Source: Myrica gale
Lineage: Eukaryota; Streptophyta; Magnoliopsida; Fagales; Myricaceae
Direction of reading: 5' to 3'
Assembly: GCA_963930655.1 (NCBI GenBank)
Contig: OZ005617.1
Coordinates: 12,313,568 to 12,377,567 of the forward strand
DNA: 64,000 nt
Position 1 is the first letter of the stretch, and each line of letters opens with the position of its first letter. The translations under genes and the position numbers were made by a program. The notes beneath the pieces are model-generated. The model was not told the DNA's origin. It did no database searches and saw nothing but the letters and a program-made list of their open reading frames with translations. Shown here piece by piece: positions 1 to 11,880 of this stretch.

Positions 1-2155
1 TAATTGGATCCTTTTCATCCGTACGTCGCAACCAATCTTGGGTGCAAACGAGAGCCTCCAAGGTCGTCGGAGCTAAAGAACTCCGAAATGGATCAAGTAC
101 ACGTCCTCCCGTACTAAAAGCTGACTCTGAAGACACAGTGGAGATGGGGATAGCCAATACATCACGTGCAATCATAGCAATGACAGGATATCGTAAATCA
201 TTATCCTTCCACCATTTCAATACATCAAAATTCTTATCTGGAGCAACAAGTGGATCCGCCAAATACCGATCAATTTCTAAGTTTGCAATGGGAGTTGAAG
301 AATATGTTCCAAATGACACAGCAGTGCTCCAATAATCATCAAATAAAGTCAATTTGCTGCCAGAAGCAGCAACCACTGGAAGAGGAGACACACTGCTAGT
401 AGATGCATGTACTTGAGTCTGAGGTAATCCCAGTGCATATTCATCAAATAATGCATGAAACAGATCACTTATACTGGCCACTAACTTCGCTCCCTCTATT
501 CCACCATACATCAACCTCACCATGTGTCTCATTACTTGTAACTTAGACCGTGGATCAATCACATTTGCTATAAATATCAACAAATTTAACATGTCATTCC
601 TTCCCCAATATTTTTGGTACTTAACCATCATAATATCAGCCATGTCTTTCATTCTTTGGTCCGTACTTTGTGAGTAACGACACAAATGATAATGCACCCC
701 ATAGAGTCCATGAAAGTATGAATTCTAAGTAACATACAAATAACCAGAAAATTGAATCGTAGCATCATAGAAGAGTTCAAGAAACTTGCAAAATACCCTT
801 ATTTTTGCCCAGTCCTCTCTTGTTGGAGGTCCCAAGTTTCTCTTCCCACACTCACCTTCTGTAAAATGAGGAAGATAATCAACATAATCACTCTCCATTC
901 TATCAAAAGCAAACTCATACTTCTCAGCAAAATCCAACATCAAATAATAGAGTTCCAACGGGTCGAGACATCAAGGCACAATCTCTTGGAACTTTCGATC
1001 CTCTCTTTCTCAACACATTGATTGAATTTGATAAGCCTTACAGGAGAAGACCCGCACATACCTAATTGCATCTCACAAAAAATATCTGTAAGAAATAACG
1101 AATTTTGAATAAACAAATAATGCATAGTGCTAAGAAATGAAAAAAAAATACATGCATACCTAATTGCATCACGAACCCTTGTAATTGCATCATCATTTAT
1201 CTTCAATCCATCACCAACCACAAGATTCATAATATGCGCCGCACATCTCATGTGAACGTAAAGACCATTCTGCACATTACTTCGTAGATGTCTCTTCAAA
1301 TAACTAATAGTCGTATCATTTGAAGAAGAGTTATTAACTGTGACGGTCATAATCTTGTCAATTCCCCAATCATGTAGACACTCCTCCACTTGCGCCCCAA
1401 TTGTGTCTCCTTTGTGATTTTCAATCAAACGGAAGCTTATCACCCTTTTATGCAATTTTCACTCCTTGTCAATCCAATAGGTAGTGACAACCATAAAGCT
1501 CAAATTTTGAATCGAAGTCCAAGCATCAGTGGTGAGACAAACTCTACTATCACAAGCCCTAATCATACACTTCAACCATGTTTTTTTATCCTTAAAAATG
1601 TCAATACAAGTCCTAGCAATGGTCACACGAGATGAGACTTGAAATCTAGGCTCTAGCATCTGTATAAACTTTCTAAATTGGGGAGAATCAACAATCCTGA
1701 AAGGGAGCTCATCAACAATAAGAAACTCTGCCAAAGCTTGACGAAGAGCCATAACATGATTATGGTCAAATTTTTTTGCCAACACCAAATTACTAGGGTT
1801 CTCATCACCCTCAACTCCCTTCTCATATACTAAAATTTTTTTGTCTCTTATCTTGTTTTGGGGTTGGCTTTTTGGGGGTTTTCTTACATTTAGTAAGATG
1901 ATCCAACAAATTTTCTGTCTCATTCTTATTTCCATCTACAGCATAATCAGCATCACAATAATTGTAAAACGCTCTGGCGCGTGGTGGGTCACCAACATGC
2001 TTCTTTGTAAAGAAAGACCAAACCATAGATTGATTCTTTCTTTCGGGTTTAGGTGGTTCACTAGTTAGTTGAGGAATTTCTGAAACATCTTCCTCCTCAA
2101 CCATCATATCTACATCCTCTAAACTCAAACTCCTAGCATCAACAGTATGCTCCAA
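1..2155 (-). pseudogene. hAT family transposase (BED finger / RICESLEEPER-like), disrupted
   Basis: Reading from 2155 downward: a BED-type zinc finger remnant in which the first Cys of the pair is Tyr (YNYC, then DHLTKC); the hAT catalytic-core region with TTDAWTS and TVTVNNSSSNDTTISYLKR; RCAAHIMNLVVGDGL; LDVSTRWNS; GPPTREDW; and the C-terminal dimerisation domain with IPISTVSSESAFSTGGR near 100-160. The reading frame is broken several times: a frame change between 1840 and 1935, a TGA at about 1457 where the family has Trp, an inserted segment at 1057-1170, a stop after LYVT near 727, and further shifts. The family normally encodes about 600-700 residues, so most of the protein is represented but none can be made. 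It would have cut and pasted DNA in the nucleus. The 3' end lies off the window. Confidence 0.88.
1057..1170. repeat. 16-bp direct duplication flanking an insertion in the hAT transposase
   Basis: CATACCTAATTGCATC occurs at 1057-1072 and again at 1155-1170, 98 bp apart. The spacer interrupts the conserved stretch that normally runs from RVRDAIRYV into SSPxRL of the hAT transposase. The extra block begins like an intron on the minus strand but 98 bp is not a multiple of three, so it disturbs the frame. It may be a duplication made during break repair or a poorly spliced intron. Confidence 0.5.
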
Positions 2156-2723
2156 ACGATTACGAGAAGAAGACCTACAAGACTACAAGGATACGTAAAT
2201 CTCAGCATTCAAAGAAAGAATACCATAAAATAAATAAGACATGACCATTGCTAATTTGCTATAATTCACTCTGAAAAATCAGATAGACAATAAATCAGAT
2301 ATCCAAAGTTCACCCAAAAGACACATAAATCCACATCAAAATAACCCCCGTGACCAACTAGAAAGTATAAATCAAAATCAATAAACTAGAAACTCTAACT
2401 TAATCCCCACCGATCAATTCATTCTAGGCCCTTCTATATGAAAACCCAACATAACCATATAGAAGTACAAGTTCAAGAAAAGCACAGATCAAATCAGATT
2501 GCAGTATTGCACGATGAATTATTCTTTTTCCCTGAGGAAGTATAGTTGGAGTAGTCAATTAATCAAGGAACAAAGCTAAAATGCACACTAATTTCATATC
2601 TAGTATAGTCTCTTACCCAAATCTTATGCCTAGTTTACACTAACAGCATTACACATATCTAAAATGCACACTAATTTCATAATATAGGAACAAAGCTCAG
2701 CTTACACAAAGTCACAAATGAAT

Positions 2724-3047
2724 CACAAACATGCACTTGGCTACTTGCAAAAAAAAAGCAGAACAAAAAACCATTGTTTCATCTTTAGGTAGTCCAAAAC
2801 AGAATGAGGACATTCTGAATCTGATCGAGGACAAATGGGATGATCTTGTGGCTCAAATGCCTCTTAAAATTTGTTACCCTGCTTTGGAGAATGAGGAATG
2901 GCGTATAATCACTGGAAGCGATCCAAAGAATACGTGAGACTCTTTTAAGTTACATGTCATCTCATTTTTGTATACCCGTTTCTCAAATCTGAATCACAAG
3001 CATGCACTTGGCTACTTGCAAAAAAAAAAAAGCAGAACAAAAAACTA
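2724..3047 (+). repeat. Pair of about 48-bp direct repeats with a short coding-like spacer
   Basis: Nearly the same A-rich sequence (ATGCACTTGGCTACTTGCAA followed by an A run and AGCAGAAC) appears at 2724-2772 and 2992-3047. Between them, 2770-2937 reads on the plus strand as a plausible but unrecognised peptide with [15 protein letters not shown] and [11 protein letters not shown]. It may be a host exon fragment captured inside the hAT element. I cannot name its source. Confidence 0.4.
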
Positions 3048-3791
3048 TTACCTATATGCACCGGAAAGGAGACTGCTAAGTTGCTAACTTTGGGCCTGGG
3101 GAGACTAGAGAGGAGATATGATGATCAGATCTGTGCTACGTCAGTGGGGTTCCTTCTGGTGGCCGGTGGGGGTAGGGGAAGCGCTGGGCAGTAGTGGAAT
3201 GGTGGGCTGCGGTGCTGGACAGTGGTGGGCTGCGGCTGGGCCCCTGTTGAGGCCGTGGGGGTCGAATGTCGAGGAAGAACGGAGCTGCTGGGGTTCTACC
3301 TTTTGGTGGCTGGTGGGTTCTGCGCTGGGCAGTGGTGGCCGACGGTTGTTCTGTGAGGGAGTGGGGGCCGGGGGGACGGAAAGTCGAAACCTTTCGTGGA
3401 GTGAAGAATAAGGCAGGGCTGCTGGCAGACACTATACAGTAAGGCGTACAACACGTGAAGTCAAAAGTTAAACTTTTGAATGTGAAGAATAAGGCAGGGC
3501 TAAAGGCGTAGAAAAAAAAAAGAATGTGAAGTCAAAAGTTAAACTTTTAAAGTGTGGTCCCCCCTCTTAGGAATGACGTGAACTCATGAAGTCGTGAATT
3601 CACGAATGTTCAACAACAAATTTCAATGTTTTGCTTTTTTTATTATATTAAAAAAATAATAAAAAAAATGTTTACTAATGCGATCCGGTCTAGACCGGAC
3701 TGGATTTAAAAAAATAAAACCGGACCGGACCGCAAATGCGGTCAGATTTTCCGGTTCAGTCCGGTCCGCGGTCCGATTTTGTTCAACCCTA

Positions 3792-4829
3792 AGTACTTGA
3801 GTAAAATAAAATAGTAGAATCTCAAATTCAAAAAAATTTGCGGAACTTAAAACTTCAACATTATAGTAGTTTAAAAGAATTTTGAAAATAAAACTTAAGT
3901 CATATCATTGACACTTTGGTGCACCAATGCACTTATTCTAAGCCCAAACTTCTATTGTGTGGAGTTTAAATCTACTAGAATAGCCTTTTTATCTCCTAAA
4001 CTTTTAAATTCAAACACAATACTTCATCTCTATTAATTCACTTTTAAATTCACTCCATCAGTGACTTTTAAATTTAAACATATAATTAAATTCAAATATA
4101 ATATTAGATCCATATTCTTAACTTTTAAAATTAAACATAAAATTAAATCTCTATCCTTAACTTTTAAATTATATCTAATCCTATATTTAAATTCAAATAT
4201 ACTGAATAAAATTTTAAACTTAAAAAATTAAAAGTTTAAGAATAACAAATAAAATAAGACAATAATAACACTGCAATGCGGGTTGATGTGTTACAGATAA
4301 TGTTTGTCGTTCTTAAGATAATAAATATTCAATTCTATACAGATCTGCTATTAAGTGTTGGAAAATATATTTAAACTACAAGCTGTTTAGTAGGAAAAGT
4401 AGATGAAAAATAAGCCAAATTTCTTAAAAATCTTCGGCAACCTAGACAAAATTGAATTAATAAAAAGTTCTGTATGATTTTTTAATATATTATCTCTACT
4501 TCATTTATAATAATATCACCCGACGGGTTGAAAGTTGGCTCGGCCAACAAGTGTATCAAACATGCAAAAAATGCTTTGAAGTCTGCATTTTAAGTATTCC
4601 ATAACAGTCCAAACAAACAGTGTCAAACAAATACAACCTTGCTAACACTTATTTTTTTGTTTTTCCCTAGATAACTTCGGAACACACAAAAGCAGAATCA
4701 CACTAAATTTAGAATGTGTCCATGTTCAAGTGATGCAATAAACACCAGACCAACCAAAGCAGCACTGGAAAGCCATGGCAACAACGAGATTTTGGCTCGC
4801 AGCCTGCAGACCATGGCAATGAGGGAATT
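3792..4829. other. AT-rich intergenic DNA, no gene seen
   Basis: Between the hAT end and the stop codon of the ankyrin gene. 3980-4210 is very AT-rich with a degenerate word AACTTTTAAATT repeated at irregular spacing. The last 100-150 bp (about 4690-4829) are probably the 3' untranslated region of the minus-strand ankyrin gene. Nothing else is recognisable. Confidence 0.6.
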
Positions 4830-7807
4830 TCAGCTTTCTGAGCTGCAGGATGTCTCACCAGATGAGGAGTTCTGTTGCCTAAAACGCTTCATCTCATCAT
4901 AAGCCCATTCAAGACCAGGGCAGTAATGGAGTGGTGGATTAAATCTGCTGTCATTGATGTCAGCTGGCAAGAATGCTCCGTTCTCTATCAGGAGTTTCAC
5001 TGCTTCCTTCCTTCTTTCTTTAACAGCCCTGTGAAGTGGTGTCCCTGGAAACCACAGAAAACGGAAAGATTAACAAATATGTAGTCTGTGATAAAGTCTA
5101 TAGAATCCCTTTTTTCCCGCCACTTATTCATTCGGTTGGAATGGGAGAACAAACATAAACAGGTGGAGAGCACAGAAGACTGCTTTATCTTATCTATGAG
5201 GTGAATTCACTTACAACCACAAGCACCCATAGTTCTAGCATCAATGTTTGCACCGCGGTCTAGCAATTCATCCATAATCTCAAGGTGACCACCCTCAGCA
5301 GCAAGGTGGAGAGGGGTCACCCCTTTCGATTTGGGGCCCCAGGCAGCCACATTCACATCCATCCCTTGATCAAGGAGTCGCCTAACCTGTTTGTAGTAAA
5401 ATTATATCATTTTGCGTTTCGCCAGAGTAATGAGGCCAAGGAGACTAAAATCCAGCAGCGAACAAATTATTATAGAGAAAAGAAAGAGATCTACAAACAT
5501 GCCAAATCCTAAAAAGCTTTTGAAATTCATTCGTTCCAAATAACTCACAGCATCTTGCTGGCCCTAAGGTAATAAAGCATGTTTCCAAATCTCATATAGT
5601 TGATCATGCTACAGGCTTTCAGGTTAAAAATACAGTCTTAGGGTTTGGAATGACAGAGCTGTCATGTAGATTGACTATGGTTTGAAAAAGTTTTTTTTCC
5701 ATAAGTGACTGGTTTCAAAAAGTATTAAGGCCGAGAAAGTCAACCATGAAAAATCCATGTTTCAACATCTTAATTTAGAGAAACAACACTAAAAAAAATG
5801 TTTCAACATCTCAATGTACAGAAACAAGACTAAGCTCTTTGAGACTGGTGTTAGTAAATCTATTAGGGCCAGTTTGGCAACAACTGTTTTACAATCAATT
5901 TAAAGACACAAATGGATCATATACCAAAAGGGAATACTTGGCACCTTGTTCCCAAGAACTGTTTTCAGGAAACATGAACTGCAGAACAGCTGCCAATGGA
6001 GAGCATCATTTAGGTATCTCTTAAGATTTAAGTACTGAAGAATAAGTGAATAATGCACTTCTGATATCAAGTAACTGCTCTTTATTCTCTCTTACTCAAT
6101 CTGTGTTCCCTCTGGACCTTTGTCTCTCCCTCTCTCTCTGTCTTGCATTCCAGATCCAAGTATGCTTTTATACTGAATTATGATTAACTATAAAATTTGT
6201 TGCAATCCTTATTCCTAAGCAAGCTAAGCCATATACGCATAATCCATCATCTAATATCGAGTGGCAATGGCAATAAATTCCAAATGAAAATCTGAGCATG
6301 TTTCAGAGACTTGTCTCAGAAAAATGATCTAATAGTACGAGAAGAAGCATATCATGTCCTTCCACATCTTCTGAGAAAGCTGAGAAAATTGGACGCAAAC
6401 TTTACTCATTTACAAACTGGGAAAAATCGTGGTTGCACTTCAATACATCCAAATGATTGCATCCCAAATTGCATTAGTTAATGTTAGAAAGCGGTTTAAT
6501 CTTGCTTTATGTTACGTTAGGTTCGTTATTAGTTGGTAACATCTTGTAAATGCCAGATGTACCGTGCAATAGATGTGCCATATTCTGAGCAACCAATGCA
6601 TAGAAATTCTACTTTCCTGCTCATGCTTGATCTTAACTTTATTCCGTCTGTTCAGTTTTATTTTTGGGTTTCTTTCTTTTTCTTTCTTTTTAGTGTTACA
6701 CTAGGTTTCTTTTGCATGAAAATATTTTCAAGCAAAATAATTTTGTAATTTCTTAGGTTGGGGAGGGTGAGGAAGTTTAACCCAACGGAAAATCTTTAGT
6801 GGGGTCCACGGAAAATTAGGCTTGTCAACTGAAAAATGGCTGACCTTCTTTAGAGGATAGTAGTAGTTATCTTGAACCCTCTTTTTCTACGTTAAATATA
6901 ATTCTAAGAGAATATGATAGATTCCAAATCAAACACTGACACATGGTCCAAAACCAAATCTTTTTCTTTCTTTTTTTCCGGACCATTTTGAAGACATCAA
7001 CCAAGCACTGAAATTTAATAATTTTCTCGGAAAAATTTACAGCTGAAGAAATTCTTTTATTATTCATATTTTACATGGAAACAAACTCAGCTTTACACTC
7101 CGCGGGGTTAATGCCCATGACCTCACCCTCCACCTTAATCTAGAGCTCATTGGCCTGCTATATTGATTCCTACTTTTGTCTCTCATTAATAATGCAAGAA
7201 ATGAGTCTCCCCGTTCGTCATTGTCACTGAGAAACAGAAATACAAGTTATCCATGAGAGATAAACGCGAACAAAAGGGATTGTGTCTAAGTGAGAAATGT
7301 TAACAAAGCATTCAACAAGGCCTCTTTTTCCATTTTTTTCTCCTGTTAGGCGTTCCAATACATGTTAAAAGTGAACATCATAGCAAAAATATCTCTTAAA
7401 AGGACAATTTATAATTAGATTCTGAAAAGAAGAAAAACTCAATAGCGCGTACAATCACATTTGATACAATAAAAGGAATAAGGAAAATCCCAACGATAAG
7501 CAATTATCCAAATGATCCAATCAGAACAAAAATGGTTAGAGAACACAACCTCAAAATCAGACTCATTCGGCCAATACAACCACCTTAGCCAATCCATTGA
7601 AACCAACTAAAATTTCAAAACATCTAGGCAAAGCTTTCTTAAGATCAGGCTGCCCTTCAACTTAAAAGAACTTACCTCTTTGATATCCCCTTTGCGGGCA
7701 CCAATGTGGAGCAGAGTCCACCCTCGATCATCCCTTTCAACACCAGACCTCAATGACCGCCTTCTCGACAAGCTTCGACGGACAAAACCCACCTGTTCTT
7801 GGGGCAT
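4830..7807 (-). CDS. PIA2: Ankyrin-repeat protein, phytochrome-interacting PIA1/PIA2-like (3 exons)
   Basis: This is the only host gene I can support. Coding exons on the minus strand: 7807-7676 (44 codons), 5386-5215 and 5044-4830, total 519 nt for 172 residues. Junctions are canonical: donor GTAAGT after codon 44, acceptor CAG before 5386, donor GTAAGT at 5214, acceptor CAG at 5047; the frame is kept across both. The N-terminus MPQEQVGFVRRSLSRRRSLR is basic and Ser/Arg-rich; three ankyrin repeats follow at about residues 28-60, 66-98 and 101-134 (GWTLLH, VTPLHLAAEGGH, GWTPLH), then a Ser-rich tail. Length and N-terminus fit the small plant PIA1/PIA2 proteins, which bind phytochrome and modulate light responses; that role comes from Arabidopsis and is inferred here. 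Which of the two Arabidopsis paralogues is closer cannot be decided. Intron 1 is 2289 bp and intron 2 is 170 bp; I see no gene inside intron 1. Confidence 0.88.
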
Positions 7808-8685
7808 ACTTCCCAGAATAATTTACCACCCTCAAAAACTAGACGTACGTAAATAAGAAACTATCCCACGATTACCAAACAGTACAACCCAAGATAAAGA
7901 AACCCTTAGACTGAATGGTCGCAATATTCAGCCGGATAAGATCAATGTACGTATACACTATGACTTCAAGACAGAAAAAACGGCGAGTTTACATGATCTT
8001 GGGAGATATTAATAGCTAATAGGAGAAAACAGAAAGAAGAAGTGGGATCAGAATTAGCGAGAGGCAGAGAGGGAATGATTGGCCATGCAATAGGGTGCGA
8101 AAGGATTCAAACCAGGACCCAACACGCGAAGATTCTGACGGGTAACGACGGAGGACACACGCGGCCAAGAGATTTTGATCATTATATATTTCAAGCGAAG
8201 CCAACGAAAATCTTGAAACAGAGCTAGAGAGGTAGAGACGGTTACACGAATTACGGTATAAAATCCTGGTTTGATTTGGAGACGGACAGAAGAAGTCGAC
8301 GAACGATACGGAACAAACCCTAGGAGAGAGGTTACGAGAGGTAGGCTGGAGAATTATAATTTATCGGAGAGCAAAATAAGTTCACAAAGAAATTTCTAGA
8401 GGACAGCTGTTCATAGAAATATCTTCGCCGGGCCAAAAACGGGTCGGGCATATCGGGCTGCGTCCTAACGATTGGTTTTTAACAAGGTTGGCCCAACCTG
8501 AAAATGCCAAGAGTAAGAGATAATACCAAACTCAAATATTTATATGAACGTTCGGGCTGCTTCAAATTTTTAAATATCAGAAGAATTTTTTCTTTATAAT
8601 TATTAAATAACTTTTGAAATAAAGAAAATAGAGTGTCATTTATTCCCTCGCTTGCCTAAAGGATATAAGAATTATAACCCCCTTG
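7808..8685 (-). other. 5' UTR and promoter region of the ankyrin gene
   Basis: Upstream of the ATG at 7807 there is no other gene. On the minus strand an AATATATAAT stretch at about 8181-8190 could be a TATA element, which would give a leader of roughly 350 nt, but other starts are possible. 8360-8685 is ordinary intergenic sequence running to the hAT MITE at 8686. Confidence 0.4.
8315..8322 (+). promoter_or_regulatory. Telo-box-like motif AAACCCTA
   Basis: AAACCCTA lies about 510 bp upstream of the ankyrin start codon. Telo-boxes are common in plant promoters of growth-related genes. A single 8-bp match can occur by chance. Confidence 0.25.
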
Positions 8686-9111
8686 TAGGCCTGCACAGTT
8701 GAAAATTTGGTTTGATTTTTGGACCGGATTTTTGATTGTGCCTAAATTGAAGGACCGGATCGGACAACTTATAAGTGGTTCGGTCCGCCTGGTCCAAACC
8801 GATTTTTGTTTCCTAAGTTTTTTTTTTTTCATTTTCAGCTCACATCTTAAGATGAAAAAAAATAGTTGGAGGGGAAGGGCATGGTCAAAGAACTCAAAAC
8901 ATATAGTTTTAGGGTAAAAATTTTAAGTTTGTATTAAAAAATATATATTTATTATTTATATTAATAAATTCGGTCCGGTCCAGACCGGATCCCAAAAAGG
9001 TTGGACAGGACCGGACCGGATATAACCGATTTTTCAAATTTGGTGTACCACTAAGACCATAAATTTTGTCCGGTCCGATTCGATTTTGTGATCTGATTTT
9101 GTGCAGCCCTA
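8686..9111. mobile_element. Non-autonomous hAT MITE (426 bp)
   Basis: The ends are inverted repeats: left TAGGCCTGCACA, right (reverse complement) TAGGGCTGCACA. Flanks are CCCCCTTG (8678-8685) and ATCCCTTG (9112-9119), an 8-bp target-site duplication with two mismatches, as expected for hAT. The interior is rich in CCGGTCC/GGACCGG motifs. The right end matches the end of the large hAT at 3791 over about 17 of the first 20 bases, so the large element or a relative probably mobilised it. It has no coding capacity. Confidence 0.75.
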
Positions 9112-9533
9112 ATCCCTTGACAGATGAATACTTTCAACGAAACTATCTATGGATTAGAAAAATATTACTGTTAAGGTCTTGTGAGGCCCGGTAGACTTAA
9201 CTATTTAGAGTGCCCCACGATGGATCTAAATAAATATTATACCTAATTTTAAGATATTTTTTTTTATAGGTAAGTAGACCTATGTGGACTTATAGTTAGA
9301 ACAAATGACCTTGTGATTACTAGTTAATTGATTAGTCGGTAAAAAAGAGAATAAAATAAATAAATAAAAGTTATAGTTTGTTTTAAAATATTATAAGCGA
9401 TATTGATTTGAACCTTCCGGTAGCTTCGAGGAAAATCCTTGTTAGTTAATGTGCGACTATTTGATCGCGTTTTGATATACATTTTCGGTATCAAATTTGA
9501 TCCAAATAAGGCTGCTTTTGTGACGAGAATTTA
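9112..9533. other. Intergenic, nothing recognised
   Basis: AT-rich sequence with no convincing ORF. It may be eroded retrotransposon DNA, but no family can be named. Confidence 0.4.
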
Positions 9534-9916
9534 GGCTCTAGATCAAAAGACATGCCTTGTAGTTATAGTTATCCAAGCTCTCTTATTAAGTATTCTAATT
9601 AGGTTCTCCTAAGCAATGTGGGATCTCAACAATCCACCATCCTTCGAAGACCGACGCCCTCGTCGTCTGCATCTCTCACATGGCCTCTATAGGGGGCTTT
9701 CACCGGACTTGGGTCTACCCTAACCCGTACCGGATCTATAGGGTCGAAGAAAATGGGTTCATGCAAGCCACCACACGACCTAAGAAAGCTGTATGGGCCA
9801 CCAATTGATGAAAACATGGGCTCTAGACCAAAAGACATGCCTTACAGTTAGAGTTATCCAAGCTCTCTTATTAAGTCTTCTAATTAGGTTCTTCTAAGTA
9901 ATGTGGGATCTCAACA
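9534..9916 (-). mobile_element. TRIM-like element with 98-bp terminal direct repeats
   Basis: 9534-9631 and 9819-9916 are two 98-bp direct repeats differing at only a few positions. On the minus strand each begins TGTTGAGATCCCACATT, typical of the LTR start of small plant TRIM retrotransposons. The 187-bp interior has no long ORF. No clear 5-bp target-site duplication is visible (ATTTA left, TTTTG right) and the primer-binding site is not obvious, so the class is probable rather than certain. Confidence 0.5.
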
Positions 9917-10713
9917 TTTTGGTCGAAGGCTCGGTTTGTTTTGTATAATTTTACACATTCCAAAATTTTAACACAATAAAATATTACAATATAATCTATC
10001 TCTTCCCATCAAATCATTACTTTTCACTATAAAATATAAAAATTACCCCTCTCCACTTTTTCACTAAATCCAATACTTAAAATTTTATAACTCAAACACA
10101 CCCAAAGGGAGTAAGCCAAGTAATGTACTGTCGAAGCCAATGTAGTCCAGTGCTCCCGTGATGATAAATGCAGAGCCCAATGCAGCACCTAATTCTGTTA
10201 CGCCTAGATAGGGTCTTTTATGTATTTTTATTCTTTCATAGCTTATTCTTTCAAGTGTATATATCTAGCTTCTACACAGTATCTCGATATGAGAAAAATA
10301 CAGAATACACAGCATTCATCCAATTCCTCTCACGTCTCCACTCTCTCCATTGCCCACTTTTCTTCTTCCTGCTCAACTTCTCTGAAACTCTACATGTACT
10401 TTTCATGAATTTTCATTTAGATTTCAAACTTTGATTTTTACCATTGTTGTGAAATTAAGTACAGATAAGATGACCATGATATGAAAGAAATGTGGAAATT
10501 AAGGTTGGGAGAACTATTTTTCAATCTAAGAGTTGGAACGGTAGAATTAATGGAATAAAAGGAGTGTGTAGGTATTTCAAATCTTTTGGAACTCATCGAC
10601 TCTACAATCCATTCCTTTCCTGTTATATTACTCTTCATTGTTGGCCAGCCTAAGTCGTAGACTATGGTTGTAACATATGCATTTTTGAAAAATTGAAGGC
10701 CGAGAAGTACAGA
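9917..10713. other. Intergenic, possible LTR-like AT-rich DNA
   Basis: No gene is supported. 10200-10440 is pyrimidine-rich and promoter-like on the plus strand, as in the U3/R part of an LTR, but no partner repeat or terminal motif was found in the window. Confidence 0.35.
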
Positions 10714-10985
10714 CAGTGGCAGAACCAGGATAAAAAGCCAACCACGACGAACTTTTCAATCGAAGTGATTGAAAATTTTTTCATACGTAATGCTAAAAAC
10801 TGTCTTAGAATTATAATATAAAAAATAAAGACTAATTAACTTATTTATTCAGACTTGATTAAGCTTCATTGGACTGGGCCCTGGCTCAACCATGGCGAGT
10901 CCAGCCCAACTTATTTATAAAAAAATACAAATAATAATATATTTTGGACGGAGCCATGGTTCGTCATGGGTTGGTTCCACCCCTG
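10714..10985. mobile_element. Possible hAT-like MITE (272 bp)
   Basis: The ends are imperfect inverted repeats: CAGTGGCAGAACCA at the left and CAGGGGTGGAACCA (reverse complement) at the right, 11 of 14 matching. Candidate 8-bp flanks AGTACAGA and AGTGGGGA share five positions. The interior is non-coding. The family resembles the common plant CAGTGGCGGAxCCA-type MITEs. Confidence 0.45.
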
Positions 10986-11243
10986 AGTGGGGAAGTAGCA
11001 TTCCTGAACAAGTTGTGAAGTACTCCAATTCTATGAAGGATGATGAGTTGGATGAAGAACAAGAAGGTCAAAACAGAGCTACCAAACGCCGGAAAACCAA
11101 AAAGGCTCTTGTTCTTGTTGAAAGCAGCGATGTGTCTAGACTAGTCTTTAATATGTCAACATCATCAAACAAGCTCTCAGGTATTAGTACTATGTGTCGA
11201 GACCATCCATCAATGTATTGACACCCCCAAAAACAACTCTCGG
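10986..11243 (+). other. Coding-like fragment, unrecognised
   Basis: In one plus-strand frame, 11000-11221 reads as a hydrophilic peptide with an acidic run (DDELDEEQEG) followed by a basic, nuclear-localisation-like run (TKRRKTKKA) and then a Ser-rich segment. It has no start context of its own and sits between a MITE and an LTR. It may be a captured or decayed exon. I do not recognise it. Confidence 0.3.
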
Positions 11244-11880
11244 GTGTCGGTACAATGGGTCGACTGTTGTCATAAGTTCACAATCAATATTTTGATGTGA
11301 TTTCAATAAATGGATCAATTTTCCAAAATGGACATCTTCAAAGACAAAGTCATTTTTATCAAAGAACCAAAGACTAGAAGTTTGAAGATCAAGAAGATGC
11401 AAGCAGCTCAAAAGTGAAGATTCAAGATCATAGGGTATAATCTTGCAACTTTTAGTTTCACTTTTGACAAAGATATGAATCACACACTTGAATATCTTTC
11501 AAAACGTGCATTAACCGTTTTACCTCTTGTTTGAAAGACCATAATGTTTTTAATGATTTCAAATAACCCCAATCAAACTCTCAAACCTTTTATATACTTA
11601 TGGGAAGTTAGTGTTTAAAATTAGGTGTTTTAAGTTGGTCAAAATCGTGGTTTTAAATCAACCGGATCATGTACTTAAGTTGTACGGGTGGACCGGTTAG
11701 TGTAACGGTCGACGTCCTACGATCACTTGGTGTAGCGGTCAACCGGTCTATCTTTTGAAAATATATCCATTGAGTTATGACATTATGACCGTTGCGGTAC
11801 CGGTAACCTGCAATGGTCGACCAGTTCACGTAGCGACCGACCAACTCGTCTTGAATTTTTACAAATCCCTCTAACGGCTA

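Larger units (their letters stand above)
1..3791 (-). mobile_element. hAT DNA transposon, decayed, 3' end beyond window
   Basis: The minus strand carries a broken hAT transposase (1-2155) followed by about 1.6 kb of non-coding subterminal DNA. The 5' terminus is read at 3791: on the minus strand it begins TAGGGTTGAACAAAATCGGA, a hAT-type terminal inverted repeat. The terminal 130 bp are packed with CCGGTCC/GGACCGG motifs, the kind of subterminal repeat hAT transposases bind. The sequence outside this end is AGTACTTG (3792-3799) and would be the 8-bp target-site duplication, but the other end lies beyond the left edge so this cannot be tested. 2156-3117 is mostly AT-rich; 3118-3411 is a G-rich block with repeated GGTGGGCTGCGG-like words and no convincing gene. 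Confidence 0.75.

Noticed and set aside
42-335. Plus-strand 97-codon frame at the left edge
   Set aside because: Antisense to the hAT dimerisation domain read on the minus strand.
3118-3432. GC-rich frames on both strands (97-98 codons)
   Set aside because: Repeated GGTGGGCTGCGG words keep several frames open at once; no domain is recognisable.
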